Source of the DNA: Nostoc sp. 'Peltigera membranacea cyanobiont' N6
Lineage (GTDB): Bacteria; Cyanobacteriota; Cyanobacteriia; Cyanobacteriales; Nostocaceae
Direction: 5' to 3'
Assembly (NCBI RefSeq): GCF_002949735.1
Contig: NZ_CP026681.1
Span: 2,108,001 to 2,172,000, forward strand
DNA: 64,000 nucleotides
The stretch's first letter is position 1. Every line of letters begins with the position of its first letter. A program made the position numbers and the translations under genes. The notes beneath the pieces were generated by a model. It saw nothing but the letters and a program-made list of their open reading frames with translations, made no database searches and was not told the origin of the DNA. Positions 1-8,717 of this stretch are shown one piece after another.

Positions 1-790
1 AGGCGAAAACTGATTCTAGCTTTATGTCAGTTAACAGCGCTCCATCAAATACGCGCTCCACTAACCACTTGCAAAAAGCTTGAACCTTTTCCTGAGAACC
101 TCCTCCATTTAGTTGGTTTATGAATGATGATCTTAAAACCCTTAATGTTAAAGGATGAATTGCCGCAGGTTGGTAACCGGAATGTTGAGACTCAAAAAAG
201 CCGTCTCCTCCAGGGTTAGTTTGAGGAGATTTTTCCCGAAATGTAGTCCAGCGCTCTATCCAAGTTTGTACACTTCCCCAGTCTGCTGGAAGATTACCCC
301 CAGTCGAAGCAACAGTTAGGTCTGATAAAGTTGATGAGTTTTTTAGAATTTTCTGTAGAAAAGCAGGTATAATTTCCCGCGCCCAACGAAGCCCATTTAG
401 AGTAGTCTCATCTAAATAATCCTGTGTTTGCCTAGCAACGTTAAATATGTCTAACAGATTGGTATTAGAATTTTCAACAAAATTTTTAACTTCTGTTTCC
501 CATGTGTTCAGACGAAGTTCCACACATAAAGCAAGCCGCTCCGCAGCACCTGCTTCTGTAGCTAGCACGGGTCCAAATTTAGGTGCAGGGGATGCTTGTG
601 ATAAAGTTTGAATTTCGTTTAACAAAGTTAACGATAGAGTATCACCTGTTAACAATGTCTCAACCTGGCTTGAGAAACTGTTGGGATCGCTAACCAATGT
701 CAGCAGGGAAGCTAAATCACGCTTAACTTCTTTTTGTGAGTTGCTACTTCCTTTTTTAATGGCTTCGGAAAAAATATTTATTAGTTCCAT
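1..790 (-). CDS. Unknown protein, 3' end beyond window
   Basis: An open frame of 263 codons runs from an ATG at 790-788 to the left edge with no stop, so the C-terminus is missing. I do not recognise the family. The protein is soluble-looking, begins MELINIFSEAIKKGSS, and is rich in Leu, Ser and Asn with no signal peptide or membrane segment. It lies 41 bp downstream of the hydrolase gene on the same strand, so the two are probably co-transcribed. It could be an accessory protein of that operon; no function is assigned. Confidence 0.6.
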   Translation of the reverse strand, partial: MELINIFSEAIKKGSSNSQKEVKRDLASLLTLVSDPNSFSSQVETLLTGDTLSLTLLNEIQTLSQASPAPKFGPVLATEAGAAERLALCVELRLNTWETEVKNFVENSNTNLLDIFNVARQTQDYLDETTLNGLRWAREIIPAFLQKILKNSSTLSDLTVASTGGNLPADWGSVQTWIERWTTFREKSPQTNPGGDGFFESQHSGYQPAAIHPLTLRVLRSSFINQLNGGGSQEKVQAFCKWLVERVFDGALLTDIKLESVFA

Positions 791-831
791 GACTGACACC
801 TTATTTTCAATTCTCTTTATTTAATAAATAG

Positions 832-1596
832 TCAAAGCAAAAATTTAATTAATGCATCTGCTGTCTCAACCGCATGACTGTAAACAAACCCATGAGCAGC
901 ACCTTTAATCGTTGCAAGTTGTGCACCTGAAATCTTCTGTGCCAAAACATCACTATTTCCAGGTGGTATCGCTACATCGCTATCTCCAGTAATTACCAGT
1001 GTCGGAGCTTTGATGTCTTGCAGTGCATTACATGTGTCATGACTGGCGATCGCTTGCATCTGCCGCACAAAGCCATTTTCCTTACTGTGAAAGAGAGAAG
1101 TTTTTGCCAAAAATTCTTGTGCTTTTTTCTTATTATCTGGATCTGCCAGATATGACGGCGTAAATAGGAAATCCAAAAGGCTTCCTCCAACCAAACTTGT
1201 AAGATTGGCTGGAATACTACAGGCACTACCTGCCATTGTGCAGCCTAATACTAATTTATTGAGCTTCGCAGCATGTCTCAAAGCAAATTGCTGAGCAACC
1301 ATGCCACCCATGCTTACACCAAAGACATGAGCTTGCTTTATACCCAATTGTTCTAACAAACCTGCTGAATCGTCTGCCAGATCAGCGATCGTGTAATTCT
1401 CTACTGAGCGACTTGTTGTTTGCCCAGCATCTCGATTATCAAAGAGAATCACCTGATAGTGCTTCGCAAGTTCATCAGGTAACTCATCTCCCCAGTCCAT
1501 GAGACTGAAGCTCAGACCCATGATCATTAGTAGGGGATGACCACTACCCTTTATCTCGTAGTGAATACTGAGGTTCCCAACCGTAGCTTCCGTCAT
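832..1596 (-). CDS. Alpha/beta-fold hydrolase
   Basis: A 254-aa alpha/beta hydrolase of the single-domain cytosolic type, close to the usual 250-280 aa. The nucleophile elbow GVSMGG places the catalytic Ser at about residue 95. The acid is Asp in TGDSD (205 or 207), and the His is in GAAHGF (about 235). The oxyanion region is around MIMGLSFS near the N-terminus. The family includes esterases, lactonases and C-C hydrolases acting on small carbonyl compounds; the substrate cannot be read from sequence. A good Shine-Dalgarno (AAGGAG) lies just before the ATG. It sits between the DUF1304 gene upstream and an unknown gene downstream, all on the minus strand. Confidence 0.88.
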   Translation of the reverse strand: MTEATVGNLSIHYEIKGSGHPLLMIMGLSFSLMDWGDELPDELAKHYQVILFDNRDAGQTTSRSVENYTIADLADDSAGLLEQLGIKQAHVFGVSMGGMVAQQFALRHAAKLNKLVLGCTMAGSACSIPANLTSLVGGSLLDFLFTPSYLADPDNKKKAQEFLAKTSLFHSKENGFVRQMQAIASHDTCNALQDIKAPTLVITGDSDVAIPPGNSDVLAQKISGAQLATIKGAAHGFVYSHAVETADALIKFLL

Positions 1597-1690
1597 ACAA
1601 ACTCCTTAATAGTGGAAAGCAGACAAGAACTCGTTTGAAACTCAGAGATAGCTCTTCAAATTTCAAGCTGGCTGATTTCGCTGAGTTAAT

Positions 1691-2095
1691 TCATTGCTCT
1701 TCCTCATCGTTATTCAACCAGATGAGGGGTAGAGCAATAATGCTAGGCAATGACTGAAGTAGAAAAGCTGTTGGGCGTCCTAAGCTAATGCTGCCGTAAA
1801 TTCCCGCGATAAATGCACACACTAGAATAAAGACCGCAGGCTTGACTTTTGGTATCTTAGGATTCATCGCTAATAATCCCCAGAGCGCACCAGCACTGAG
1901 AAAGCCATTGTAAAGACCTACATTGTGGGCAAGGATTTCGGCTTTCTGCGCGGTTGTGAAACCTCCAAGCAATATTTCTTGCATGAAAGAGGTTTGCCAC
2001 AAAAACATTTCAGCTACTAGGAAAAGCAGATGAGCAACCACAGCCCAAACAAGACAAAAGTTGATCCAATGCTTAGGAATACTTAGAAACTTCAT
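1691..2095 (-). CDS. DUF1304-type membrane protein
   Basis: A 134-aa hydrophobic protein with about four transmembrane segments, around residues 12-32, 60-77, 83-103 and 108-128, ending in an acidic tail. The VAHLLFLVAEMFLW opening and the NVGLYNGFLSAGALWGLL block are typical of DUF1304, a family of small bacterial inner-membrane proteins of unknown function. It is the first gene of a minus-strand set followed 94 bp later by the hydrolase. DUF1304 is my recognition from motif pattern; the biochemical role is unknown. Confidence 0.75.
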   Translation of the reverse strand: MKFLSIPKHWINFCLVWAVVAHLLFLVAEMFLWQTSFMQEILLGGFTTAQKAEILAHNVGLYNGFLSAGALWGLLAMNPKIPKVKPAVFILVCAFIAGIYGSISLGRPTAFLLQSLPSIIALPLIWLNNDEEEQ

Positions 2096-2984
2096 GTAAT
2101 TTTCCCAGAAGGATTAGTTTTATAAGCATATAGTCTATAAGGGTTTCAAGCTTTTAATTTTGGTGTCTCGTCCGACTCTCAGTTGATAATTCTAAGTAGT
2201 CAACCTCAGTTATGCAGGGCATATTATACTTTTATACCAACATATATTAACAGATTTGTAAGATTACAGATTGGTAAGATTTATGACAATATTTTGCTTT
2301 AAGGTATTCGTCAAACTATTCTATGTATGTCTAATGAACTAAGATCAGGTAAGTTTGATAAATTGATTCATCGCCAAGGTAACCAGGTTGAGCAGCTACC
2401 ATACTCTAAATAAGAAAAAAGTTTTATCCCATTAACTTATCAATTTCATTTAATTTCTGCTCCAAAATTCCTTGTAAAGATTGAAATTGTTCCCTACTAG
2501 CATTAGCTAAAGTCATTTCAGATAATCCACTATTTATTTTTTGAATAACTGCTTTTATTTCTTTCGATTCTGATTGTTCTGATTTTAAATACTTAGCTTT
2601 AATACTCTTAATTAAATCGTCTGTCTCAGGTACAGCTAAACTTTCTTTTTATAAGAAGATAAACCAAATTTTAAGAATAGTATAAATTAGCTTTTGCAAG
2701 ATTAATAATATATTAATTAAATATACTAATGTATTATTAACACTAGTTTAAGCAAACTACATGAAATTTATTACTAATTTATAAATCAACAAATGTTGGT
2801 TAAATATTGAAATTTTGTTGATTGGCTTTTTAAGTTAGAGCTTACATAATATAAGCAACCTATGTAGAAAAAAGTAGTCATGGGTCATTGAATAGTGAGT
2901 ATTTATTGGCTTCCTCATATAGCTAATTTTCAGGGCAAGTATATGAGCATTTTAGAATTGATGTAGGCATAAGGTTTTTGCATA
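2096..2984. other. AT-rich gene-poor stretch with gene debris
   Basis: There is no intact gene. On the minus strand, 2424-2648 is an open run of about 75 codons with no start codon, coding for a Lys/Glu/Leu-rich helical stretch ending EQKLNEIDKLMG; it looks like the tail of a lost coiled-coil protein. A 28-codon plus-strand scrap begins at the ATG at 2333. The rest (2650-2960) is very A+T-rich with no hairpin or promoter I can defend. Confidence 0.4.
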
Positions 2985-4000
2985 CAGCACTTGCGTCTGT
3001 TATGAGGTACAATAAATTAAAATATAAATACCTTCAAATGAAGTCATACTCTGTCGATCTTCGAGAAAAAATAGTTGCAGCACATCTTCAAAAAAACATC
3101 TCAATCAGAAAAGTAGCTAACATATTTTCCGTCTCAAAAAGTTTAGTTCAAAAGCTTGTAAAGCAACAAAAACTTGAAGGAAATTTACAATCCAAGCCGC
3201 GAGGAAAGCCACAATTTAGTCATCTAACAAATGCTGACATAGAGCCCGTGAGAATTAGTTGAATCACATCCCGATGCAACATTGATAGAGTTGTGTGAAT
3301 TATTTGCAGACAAGACTGGCAATTGGGTAGGTCAAAGTGCAATGTGTCGTGCGTTACAGAAATTAGGATTAAATCGTAAAAAAAAACAAAGCGGAGTACC
3401 CAAGCGGGGAGAGAAAGAGTCCTGAATTTAAGATTAGATTATTGGGAAGAAGTCAAACATATAGAGCCAGAAAATTTAGTATTTTTGGATGAAACTGGTG
3501 TTTTGCTTGGGTTAACGAGGACTCATGCTCGTTCACAAATGGGAACAAGAGCCTACTCTCTCAACCCCTTTTATAGAGGCTCAAAAGTTACAGTAATTGG
3601 AGCAATTAGTATTACAAAAGTAGTGGCATTAATGACAATGAATAATTCAATGGATGGTATTGCATTTGAATTATTTGTTGAGAAGTTTTTAGTGCCAAAT
3701 TTATGGTCAGGAGCAGTAGTAGTGATGGATAATTTATCCGCACATAAACTAGACTCAATTGTGCCAATGGTTGAAGCTGTAGGTGCGAAAGTTATTTGTT
3801 TATCCTCATATTCTCCCGATTTTAATCCAATTGAATTATGGTGGTCACAACTTAAATCTTTTTTACGCAGTTTTTCTCCAACTACAACAGAAATGGTTGA
3901 TAAACTCATCTCGGTTGCACTTGACTTAATAAATCCTCAACATTTAAGAAACTGGTTTGCTAGTTGCTGCTACTGTACCTCATAACAGCCGTAAATGCTG
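2985..4000 (+). mobile_element. IS630-family element, complete ends, dead transposase
   Basis: About 1.0 kb, bounded by imperfect inverted repeats of about 26 bp. The left copy is 2985-3010 and the right copy 3975-4000; their inner parts match perfectly (CTGTTATGAGGTAC against GTACCTCATAACAG). A TA dinucleotide flanks each end (2983-2984 and 4001-4002), the target duplication expected of IS630/Tc1-mariner elements. The only gene is a frameshifted transposase. A decayed relative lies at 46.2-46.85 kb and shares the right-end inverted repeat. Confidence 0.85.
3038..3985 (+). pseudogene. IS630 transposase, frameshifted
   Basis: The N-terminal HTH half (3038-3262, beginning MKSYSVDLREKI) is in one frame. 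A middle segment (3255 to about 3420) is in a second, and the catalytic half (to 3985) in a third. The DDE triad is visible: Asp in VFLDETGV, Asp in VVMDNLSAH, Glu in DFNPIELWWSQLK. At least two frame changes are needed, near 3255 and in the A-rich run and its downstream sequence around 3380-3420. One-ORF IS630 transposases are normally about 340 aa, so this copy is probably inactive. A single programmed shift could explain one break but not both. Confidence 0.85.
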
Positions 4001-4017
4001 TATATAGAAGAGAAGTT

Positions 4018-4593
4018 ATGGCAAGAGCGAGTAAGCCAGCTGATTCAGTCGAGTTGGCGCGTATCATGCGGAATAAAGATATGGAGGACGGTATAGTAAT
4101 TAGTTATCTCCAGTCAAAGAAGCGAGGGCAAACTGAGTTAGTATGTGAGGCGCTGCGGGCGTATTACCTACCATTTGCGCTATCTGCTGCGGGGGTATCT
4201 GGTGTTGAATTGCAGTCAGCCCTTCATGATGCGATCGCGCAACTTGAAGTTCAGATCATTAAGATGAAACGGACGTTTGGGATGGAGGGGTTGCCCCAGA
4301 TAGTTCTTGTTAATCCTCATAGTGGAGTTTTCTCGCAAGGTGCAACTGGGTTACAACCAACAGTTGGAACTAATGGTGTGGAAATAACTCCTATTTCAGC
4401 TAATTCGGTTCCCCCTTCAGTTTCTTTTTTTGATTCCACTGGGCCAAGTCCTGTGTCGTTACCTGTTGCGACAGAACCAGTCGGATCAAATGTTTTGGGA
4501 GAAGATTCCGAAGATGATGGGTTCTTTAATGATGATGATGACCCAATTGCTAAGGCAGAAATAGAAGTTGATGCAGGATTTCGTCTGGAGTGA
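4018..4593 (+). CDS. ParR-like plasmid partition adaptor (putative)
   Basis: 191 aa from the ATG at 4018, behind an AAGAGAAG Shine-Dalgarno that starts just after the IS630 end. The first ~70 residues are basic and helical (SVELARIMRNKDM...SKKRGQTELVCEALRAYYL), a pattern expected of a ribbon-helix-helix-like DNA-binding domain. The tail is disordered and strongly acidic (EDSEDDGFFNDDDDP). The small protein beside the second parM-like gene at 14.4 kb has the same plan, a basic N-terminus and an acidic tail. In ParMRC systems ParR binds the centromere and the actin filament end. Here it lies upstream of the interrupted parM-like gene, not downstream. The function is inferred from architecture and neighbourhood, not from a recognised family signature. 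Confidence 0.5.
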   Translation: MARASKPADSVELARIMRNKDMEDGIVISYLQSKKRGQTELVCEALRAYYLPFALSAAGVSGVELQSALHDAIAQLEVQIIKMKRTFGMEGLPQIVLVNPHSGVFSQGATGLQPTVGTNGVEITPISANSVPPSVSFFDSTGPSPVSLPVATEPVGSNVLGEDSEDDGFFNDDDDPIAKAEIEVDAGFRLE

Positions 4594-5535
4594 GGGAATT
4601 ATGAGGATATGGGTGGTTAGATATTTGAGAAAAGCATACTCTCTCTGCCTTCGGTTGTGATACTTGCGTAAGTCCTGCCCTTGTCCTGTTTGTCGTTGTG
4701 GGCAATATCTCCTGGAGTGCGATCGCCTGGCGCTGTTGTTAGGAGGTGCTTTTCACCTCTCCATTGGGCGCATTTAGAAGGAGTTTTTCCTCAAGCACCT
4801 GCACTGCATTCCTCAAAGTTTCTATGAAACCATTTCAGCCATAAATTCGGTCAAACCCTTTGGTCGAGTGCATCAACAGTATTTGACCGAACTGGAAAGG
4901 CGATCGCATTCTAGTTTTAGAGGTGCGATCGCCTGGAATAATCACTTCATATATCTCATCTGTAAAAGCTACAATCAAAAATTTGACAGCAAAGCAAATA
5001 TGTAATTGACCCCATCTGACATACCTTGTTAACGCGCAAGACTGCATAATTGCGATACCTTTTACTGGGGTAATTGCGGGGATGGTTGAGGTAATACGGG
5101 GTGTGATGATGACAATCGCATTGTTTTAATTACAGGCAAAAAGCTAATTTTGTTTAATAATTCAACTTTTAGTTGATACAGAATTTGGGTGTGATTGGGG
5201 TAATTTAGTCATAATTTAGGAGGTGTTTTGATCATCGGGTATTAAAGCAGTTTTTAGTACATTAGTGTACTTAGAAGCTACGGTTTGGATTTGGTATTAG
5301 TGCTATGGAGTTACTTCAATTAGCCCCGTGGCAGTTTGCAGTGGACTCTCTACTCAATGGAGTTGGTATGAATGCTGTAGCGCCATCGAAGAACATCGCC
5401 GTAATAGTTTTTTCTCTACGCACTTTGTATGTAAAAAAGCTGTTAAACCCTGTAAAGAAAGTGTTTTACACCACAGTATTTTTCCCATTTCGGTTAAATT
5501 GGGAACGATAGTAAAAGGTAATAAAAGATAAAGAT
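4594..5535 (+). other. Non-coding stretch before parM-like gene
   Basis: No convincing gene. At about 4670-4790 a plus-strand frame encodes a cysteine-rich scrap (SCPCPVCRCGQYLLEC), and the same frame stays open to about 4999 after one stop. This may be a relic of a small zinc-binding protein, but it lacks a start. Two overlapping short frames at 5305-5531 have no recognisable content. The stretch probably holds the promoter of the gene at 5536; a palindrome at 5256-5271 is listed separately. Confidence 0.4.
5256..5271. promoter_or_regulatory. Palindrome AGTAC-N6-GTACT upstream of parM-like gene
   Basis: AGTACATTAGTGTACT is a perfect 5-bp inverted repeat with a 6-bp spacer, 265 bp before the parM-like start. 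It resembles the cyanobacterial LexA half-sites (GTAC/GTWC), but its spacing is two bases longer than the published consensus RGTACNNNDGTWCB. It is therefore only a generic operator candidate. Confidence 0.3.
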
Positions 5536-6183
5536 ATGCCCAAAACTAAGGAGAAAACAGACGTAAAAAAGGTAGTAATTACGATTGACATGGGTGCAAG
5601 TAAAACCAAGGCGATCGTTCAAGAGTATCCAGAGGGAAAGCCTGTTGTTTTACTTTTCGACTCAGAAGTAGCAGATATTGCTAAAGCTTCGATTGAGAGC
5701 GTTCAACAAGAAGGTAGTCCTGAATCTCGTACTTGGGTAGGAATAGGCGATGAGTATTGCGCCTTGGGAGAGCTTGCCCGTCGTCGATTTGGGGGTATAT
5801 CGCAGCTGAAGGAGCTAAAGTACGAACTAGCAGTCCCTAAAATTTGTGGTGTATTTTGGCTGGCTAAGGAGAAGTTGAACCTGGGTAATGATGTTGCAGC
5901 TTACTTGAGCATCCTGCTACCGCCCGGTGAAGTGCAAGACAAAGAACAGTTACAAGTTCGGTTGAAGGATGCGTTTCGAGGATTTGATACACCAGCAGGT
6001 AAGATGCGGGTAAAAATGCTTCGTTATGATGCAGCTTCTGAGGGTAGTGGGATATTTTTTCACCGTAGGCGATCGCTTGGCGATAATATGCCTGCTTCGA
6101 TGTATCTGACTTTTCACGGGATGTGGAGAAGGGGATTGGTTCGCGAGCAGCTATCGCGAACCAATCCTCTGGACTTAAGATGA
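5536..6183 (+). pseudogene. ParM/StbA-like actin gene, 5' part (interrupted)
   Basis: Codons 1-190 (5536-6105) of a plasmid actin-like ATPase, then about 25 codons of IS sequence before a stop. The phosphate-1 loop VITIDMGASKTKAIV (Asp about 18) is at the N-terminus. The reading frame breaks exactly at the left end of an IS4-type element. Joining codon 190 to position 8724, after the duplicated TTCGATGTAT, restores one uninterrupted frame of 411 aa. ParM-type proteins polymerise to push plasmid copies apart. As it stands the gene cannot make a full protein. Confidence 0.8.
6133..6167. repeat. Subterminal hairpin 1 of IS4 element
   Basis: A perfect 14-bp inverted repeat, GGATTGGTTCGCGA, with a 7-nt loop, starting 27 bp inside the left end of the IS4-type element. 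It shares the core GGTTCGCGA/TCGCGAACC with hairpins at 8208 and 8653 but has different outer stem bases that still pair. Confidence 0.75.
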
Positions 6184-6233
6184 TTTGCGTCCTCTAATAT
6201 AAGGTGCTTGTAGTATCGTATTTTGGGGTGCAA

Positions 6234-6593
6234 ATGAAACTATTAGAAGCGAACCCGTACCACAATTGTGATTTTGGTGACAAACGTCTGACCAACAGAG
6301 CAGTGTTAATTGCGGAGGCTTTAAAAGTAAAATATGGTGAGCCTCTATCAAAAATATTTCAAAGTGCTAGTGACCTAAAACGTGGCTATGAATTCTTTTC
6401 TAACCCCAAAACAACTTTTGAGAAATTGACCCAACCATCTTTTAAACAAACTTCTAAGCAGATTTATGGCATACCAATAGTATTAGCTGTAGGTGATACT
6501 ACTTATCTGGATTATAAAAAAATTTTAGAAAAAAGAGATGATTATGGGCCTACAGGTAATGGTGGAAATGGACTAATTTTACATACTTCTTTA
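6234..6593 (+). pseudogene. IS4-family transposase, N-terminal part
   Basis: The ATG at 6234 starts MKLLEANPYHNCDFGDKRL, the N-terminal DNA-binding domain typical of the IS50-like branch (FGDKRLTNRA, SDLKRGYEFFSN). It continues to the first catalytic Asp in VLAVGDTTYLDY. The frame is cut at 6594 by the IS5-type element, and the central catalytic portion is absent downstream, so the protein is defective. Confidence 0.82.
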
Positions 6594-6685
6594 GAGGCTA
6601 TTTATAAAGTAAATCTAAAGGAGATCCATCAGATAAAAAGGCAACGATAAAATACTGTTTGTGCAGTATATTTACATAGGAAACA

Positions 6686-7069
6686 ATGATACGAAAGTCT
6701 TATTCTACAGACCTTAATGACTCAGAATGGGCAATTCTAGCTCCTTTGATTCCTCCAGCTAAATCCGGTGGACATCCTCGAACAACTGATATGCGAGAAG
6801 TATGTAACGCCATCTACTACCACCTGAAAACGGGTTGTCAATGGGATATGCTTCCAGGGGACTTTCCTCCCAGTTCAACTGTTTACAACTACTATCGCAA
6901 ATGGCAAAAACGAGGTATCTGGGAGCAAATGAATCATACTTTGCGTGACCAAGTTCGTCAAAAAATAGGAAAATCAACTCAACCCACTGCGATCGCCGCA
7001 GACAGCCAGTCGGTAAAAACGACTGAAAAAAGGGGGATGTGTACGGCTTTGATGGCGGTAAAAAGGTAA
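6686..7069 (+). CDS. IS5-family transposase, first frame
   Basis: 127 aa, beginning MIRKSYSTDLNDSEWAILAP, the usual start of IS427-group transposases. It contains the GCQWDMLPGDFPP block and the first catalytic Asp in AIAADSQSVKTTEK. The frame changes at the A6G5 run (7026-7036). A -1 shift there continues into the second frame as TTEKKGDVYGFDGGKK. IS427-group elements commonly use such a slippery A-rich site to make the full transposase, so the element may still be active. Confidence 0.8.
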   Translation: MIRKSYSTDLNDSEWAILAPLIPPAKSGGHPRTTDMREVCNAIYYHLKTGCQWDMLPGDFPPSSTVYNYYRKWQKRGIWEQMNHTLRDQVRQKIGKSTQPTAIAADSQSVKTTEKRGMCTALMAVKR

Positions 7070-7479
7070 AAGGAAGAAAGCGGCAGACTTTAGTTGATAG
7101 CTTGGGATTGTTGTTGAAAGTGGTCGTAAGTGAAGCAAATGCCCCAGAACGAGTACTTGCTGCCTATGCTTTGATGGAACTGTTAGAGGAACGTCCAGAA
7201 TTACTGGAAAAAGTTGAAGTTTTATGGGTTGATTCTGGCTATGACGGTGATAAATTTGCGCTTTGTGTCTGGTTGATGATTCAAGCTCATGTTGAGGTAA
7301 TGCGGCGTACTGAGCAAGAATTTCAGGTTTTGCCCAAACGTTGGGTAGTAGAAAGAACATTTGGGTGGCTGAATCAGTACCGTCGTCTCAGTAAGGATTA
7401 TGAACGTCTTCCAGAAATGAGTGAAGCTGCTATCTATGCTGTCATGACTCGTATCATGTTGCGTCGTCTTGTTGTCTAA
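7039..7479 (+). CDS. IS5-family transposase, second frame
   Basis: 146 aa in the frame entered by -1 shifting from the first gene. It holds YGFDGGKKVKGRKRQTLVD, the second catalytic Asp in VLWVDSGYDG, and the Glu in the RWVVERTFGWLNQYRRLSKDYE signature. The GTG at 7039 is probably not a real start, because the continuous homologous frame begins upstream. It ends 23 bp before the right inverted repeat end. Confidence 0.8.
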   Translation: MYGFDGGKKVKGRKRQTLVDSLGLLLKVVVSEANAPERVLAAYALMELLEERPELLEKVEVLWVDSGYDGDKFALCVWLMIQAHVEVMRRTEQEFQVLPKRWVVERTFGWLNQYRRLSKDYERLPEMSEAAIYAVMTRIMLRRLVV

Positions 7480-7586
7480 AGATTTACTTTATAAATGCTC
7501 TCTAATGTCTCGGAGGATGTTTTTTGCGTCATCTCTTATATTCTACGATGCAGGGTCTACTTTTACTCCTTACCCCGATTTTCTGA

Positions 7587-8165
7587 GCGGATACAATAAA
7601 TCCTCCTTCTCGATTAAAAAAGTCAGGCAATTTTAACGTTTACGCGCTTTTTGCAACAGAGATTAATGTGCCAGATGGATGTGAGCCAATTACGTGGATG
7701 CTACTGACAAGCGAGTTAGTAACAACACAGGCAGAAGCATCTCAAATTCTTCGATGGTATACGTATCGTTGGCGGATAGAAGAGTATCACAAAATACTAA
7801 AATCTGGCTGTAAAGCGGAAAGTTACCGCTTGGCAGGAGACAGTATGTCAACAATGTTAGGTTTTTTAACAGTGATTGCCGCACAATTACTACAAATGAC
7901 TTATTTACATCGGAATTCACCGCATAGTTCGGCAGAATTAGTGTTAACAAAAATACAAATGGATGTGCTACTTGCTAGTACTCCACCCAAACAAAAAAAG
8001 CAGATACAGCTTACCGTTGACTGGGCAATTAGAGCAATTGCACGTCTTGGAGGTTACTTAGAACACAGGAAGAATAGCCCCATTGGAATACAAGTTTTGT
8101 GGCGAGGTTGGTTAGAATTAGAAACCTTGTGCCAAGGTTGGTTGTTGCATGAAAATCTAAAATGA
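7587..8165 (+). pseudogene. IS4-family transposase, C-terminal part
   Basis: Open from 7587 and clearly transposase from about the codons for INPPSRLKKSGNFNVYALF, then PITWMLLTSE and the Y-(2)-R-(3)-E-(6)-K signature of IS4 (YTYRWRIEEYHKILKSG), which carries the catalytic Glu. The C-terminal helical region runs to the stop at 8165. The 5' continuation is lost: 7503-7586 is degraded and about 150 codons are deleted relative to a full IS4 transposase. Confidence 0.82.
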
Positions 8166-8207
8166 ATATATTGATTTTAGTTACTCGCCTTTATTAGAGA
8201 GGAATAT

Positions 8208-8231
8208 GGTTCGCGACAAACAGTCGCGAAT
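8208..8231. repeat. Internal hairpin 2 of IS4 element
   Basis: GGTTCGCGA and TCGCGAA(T)C separated by 7 nt, between the transposase stop and the passenger start at 8249. It is the shortest and least perfect of the three related hairpins. Confidence 0.65.
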
Positions 8232-8248
8232 CGCGTCATGTTGATTTT

Positions 8249-8647
8249 ATGCCGAAAGACCGAAAAACTATAGCCCAAGAGGATTTGCAATCGCGTATAG
8301 ACAAAGTTATCGACATGTTGGAGCGTCTTGAACTTGAAGTCGCTGCCATACACAATTCAATGCCTGTTGCGCCACCACGTTGTAGAATAGCTCGTTACCT
8401 AGCAAAGGGGCGTAAAGAATTTTATTGGTACTATAAACTACATGCTACAACACCAATATTTCCGACTCAGAGCGATGGCAAGCTTTCCAAGTACAAGCAT
8501 TTAGGTAAGGCTGGTAGTCAAGCTTACATAGATGCCATTGAACAAATTACTGCAAGGACTAAAATTGAAGCTTTAGATCGTTCAATTGAGGCTCTCAGAC
8601 AGGGTTTAAAAGATTTAGTCGAAGAAACTTCCAAATATAATAAATAA
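8249..8647 (+). CDS. Passenger protein of IS4-type element, unknown
   Basis: 132 aa from an ATG 18 bp after hairpin 2. The N-terminal 30 residues are an amphipathic helix or coiled coil (IDKVIDMLERLELEVAAIH). A conserved-looking centre is rich in aromatic residues (GRKEFYWYYKL, KYKHLGKAGSQAYIDAIEQI), followed by a second coiled coil. I do not recognise the family. It lies inside the inverted repeats and between two hairpins, so it moves with the element. It could regulate transposition, bind the hairpins, or be unrelated cargo. Confidence 0.55.
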   Translation: MPKDRKTIAQEDLQSRIDKVIDMLERLELEVAAIHNSMPVAPPRCRIARYLAKGRKEFYWYYKLHATTPIFPTQSDGKLSKYKHLGKAGSQAYIDAIEQITARTKIEALDRSIEALRQGLKDLVEETSKYNK

Positions 8648-8652
8648 TAGGA

Positions 8653-8683
8653 AGTGGTTCGCGATAATCTATCGCGAACCACT
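8653..8683. repeat. Subterminal hairpin 3 of IS4 element
   Basis: A perfect 13-bp inverted repeat AGTGGTTCGCGAT with a 5-nt loop, 30 bp inside the right end of the IS4-type element and just after the passenger stop. It shares the GGTTCGCGA core with the left-end hairpin; the flanking bases differ but co-vary to keep pairing. Confidence 0.75.
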
Positions 8684-8717
8684 CTTTCTTTTCCACATCC
8701 CGTGAAAAGTCAGTTCG

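Larger units (their letters stand above)
6594..7502 (+). mobile_element. IS5-family (IS427-like) element inside the IS4 copy
   Basis: 909 bp with terminal inverted repeats of about 23 bp (6594-6616 and 7480-7502). They share the core ATTTATAAAGTAAATCT and differ only in three of the outermost six bases. TA flanks both sides (6592-6593, 7503-7504), the short duplication expected of this group. The element carries a two-frame transposase. Its insertion into the IS4 transposase makes this a two-level nested insertion inside the parM-like gene. Confidence 0.85.
6106..8713 (+). mobile_element. IS4-family (IS50-like) element with passenger gene, nested IS5
   Basis: About 2.6 kb including a nested element. 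The ends are matching inverted repeats starting CTGACTTTTCACGGGATGTG (6106 onward; mirror copy ends at 8713). They are flanked by a perfect 10-bp duplication TTCGATGTAT at 6096-6105 and 8714-8723. The CTGACT termini and 9-12-bp duplications fit IS4/IS50-type elements. Inside, in order: a hairpin (6133-6167), a transposase 5' part, an IS5-type insertion, the transposase 3' part, a second hairpin (8208-8231), a passenger reading frame (8249-8647) and a third hairpin (8653-8683). About 150 codons in the middle of the transposase are missing. Confidence 0.85.

Noticed and set aside
4835..5047. 70-codon minus-strand frame
   Set aside because: No ribosome site or motif; the plus strand here carries gene debris.
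5256..5271. LexA box before the parM-like gene
   Set aside because: The half-site spacing is two bases too long for the published consensus; kept only as a generic palindrome.
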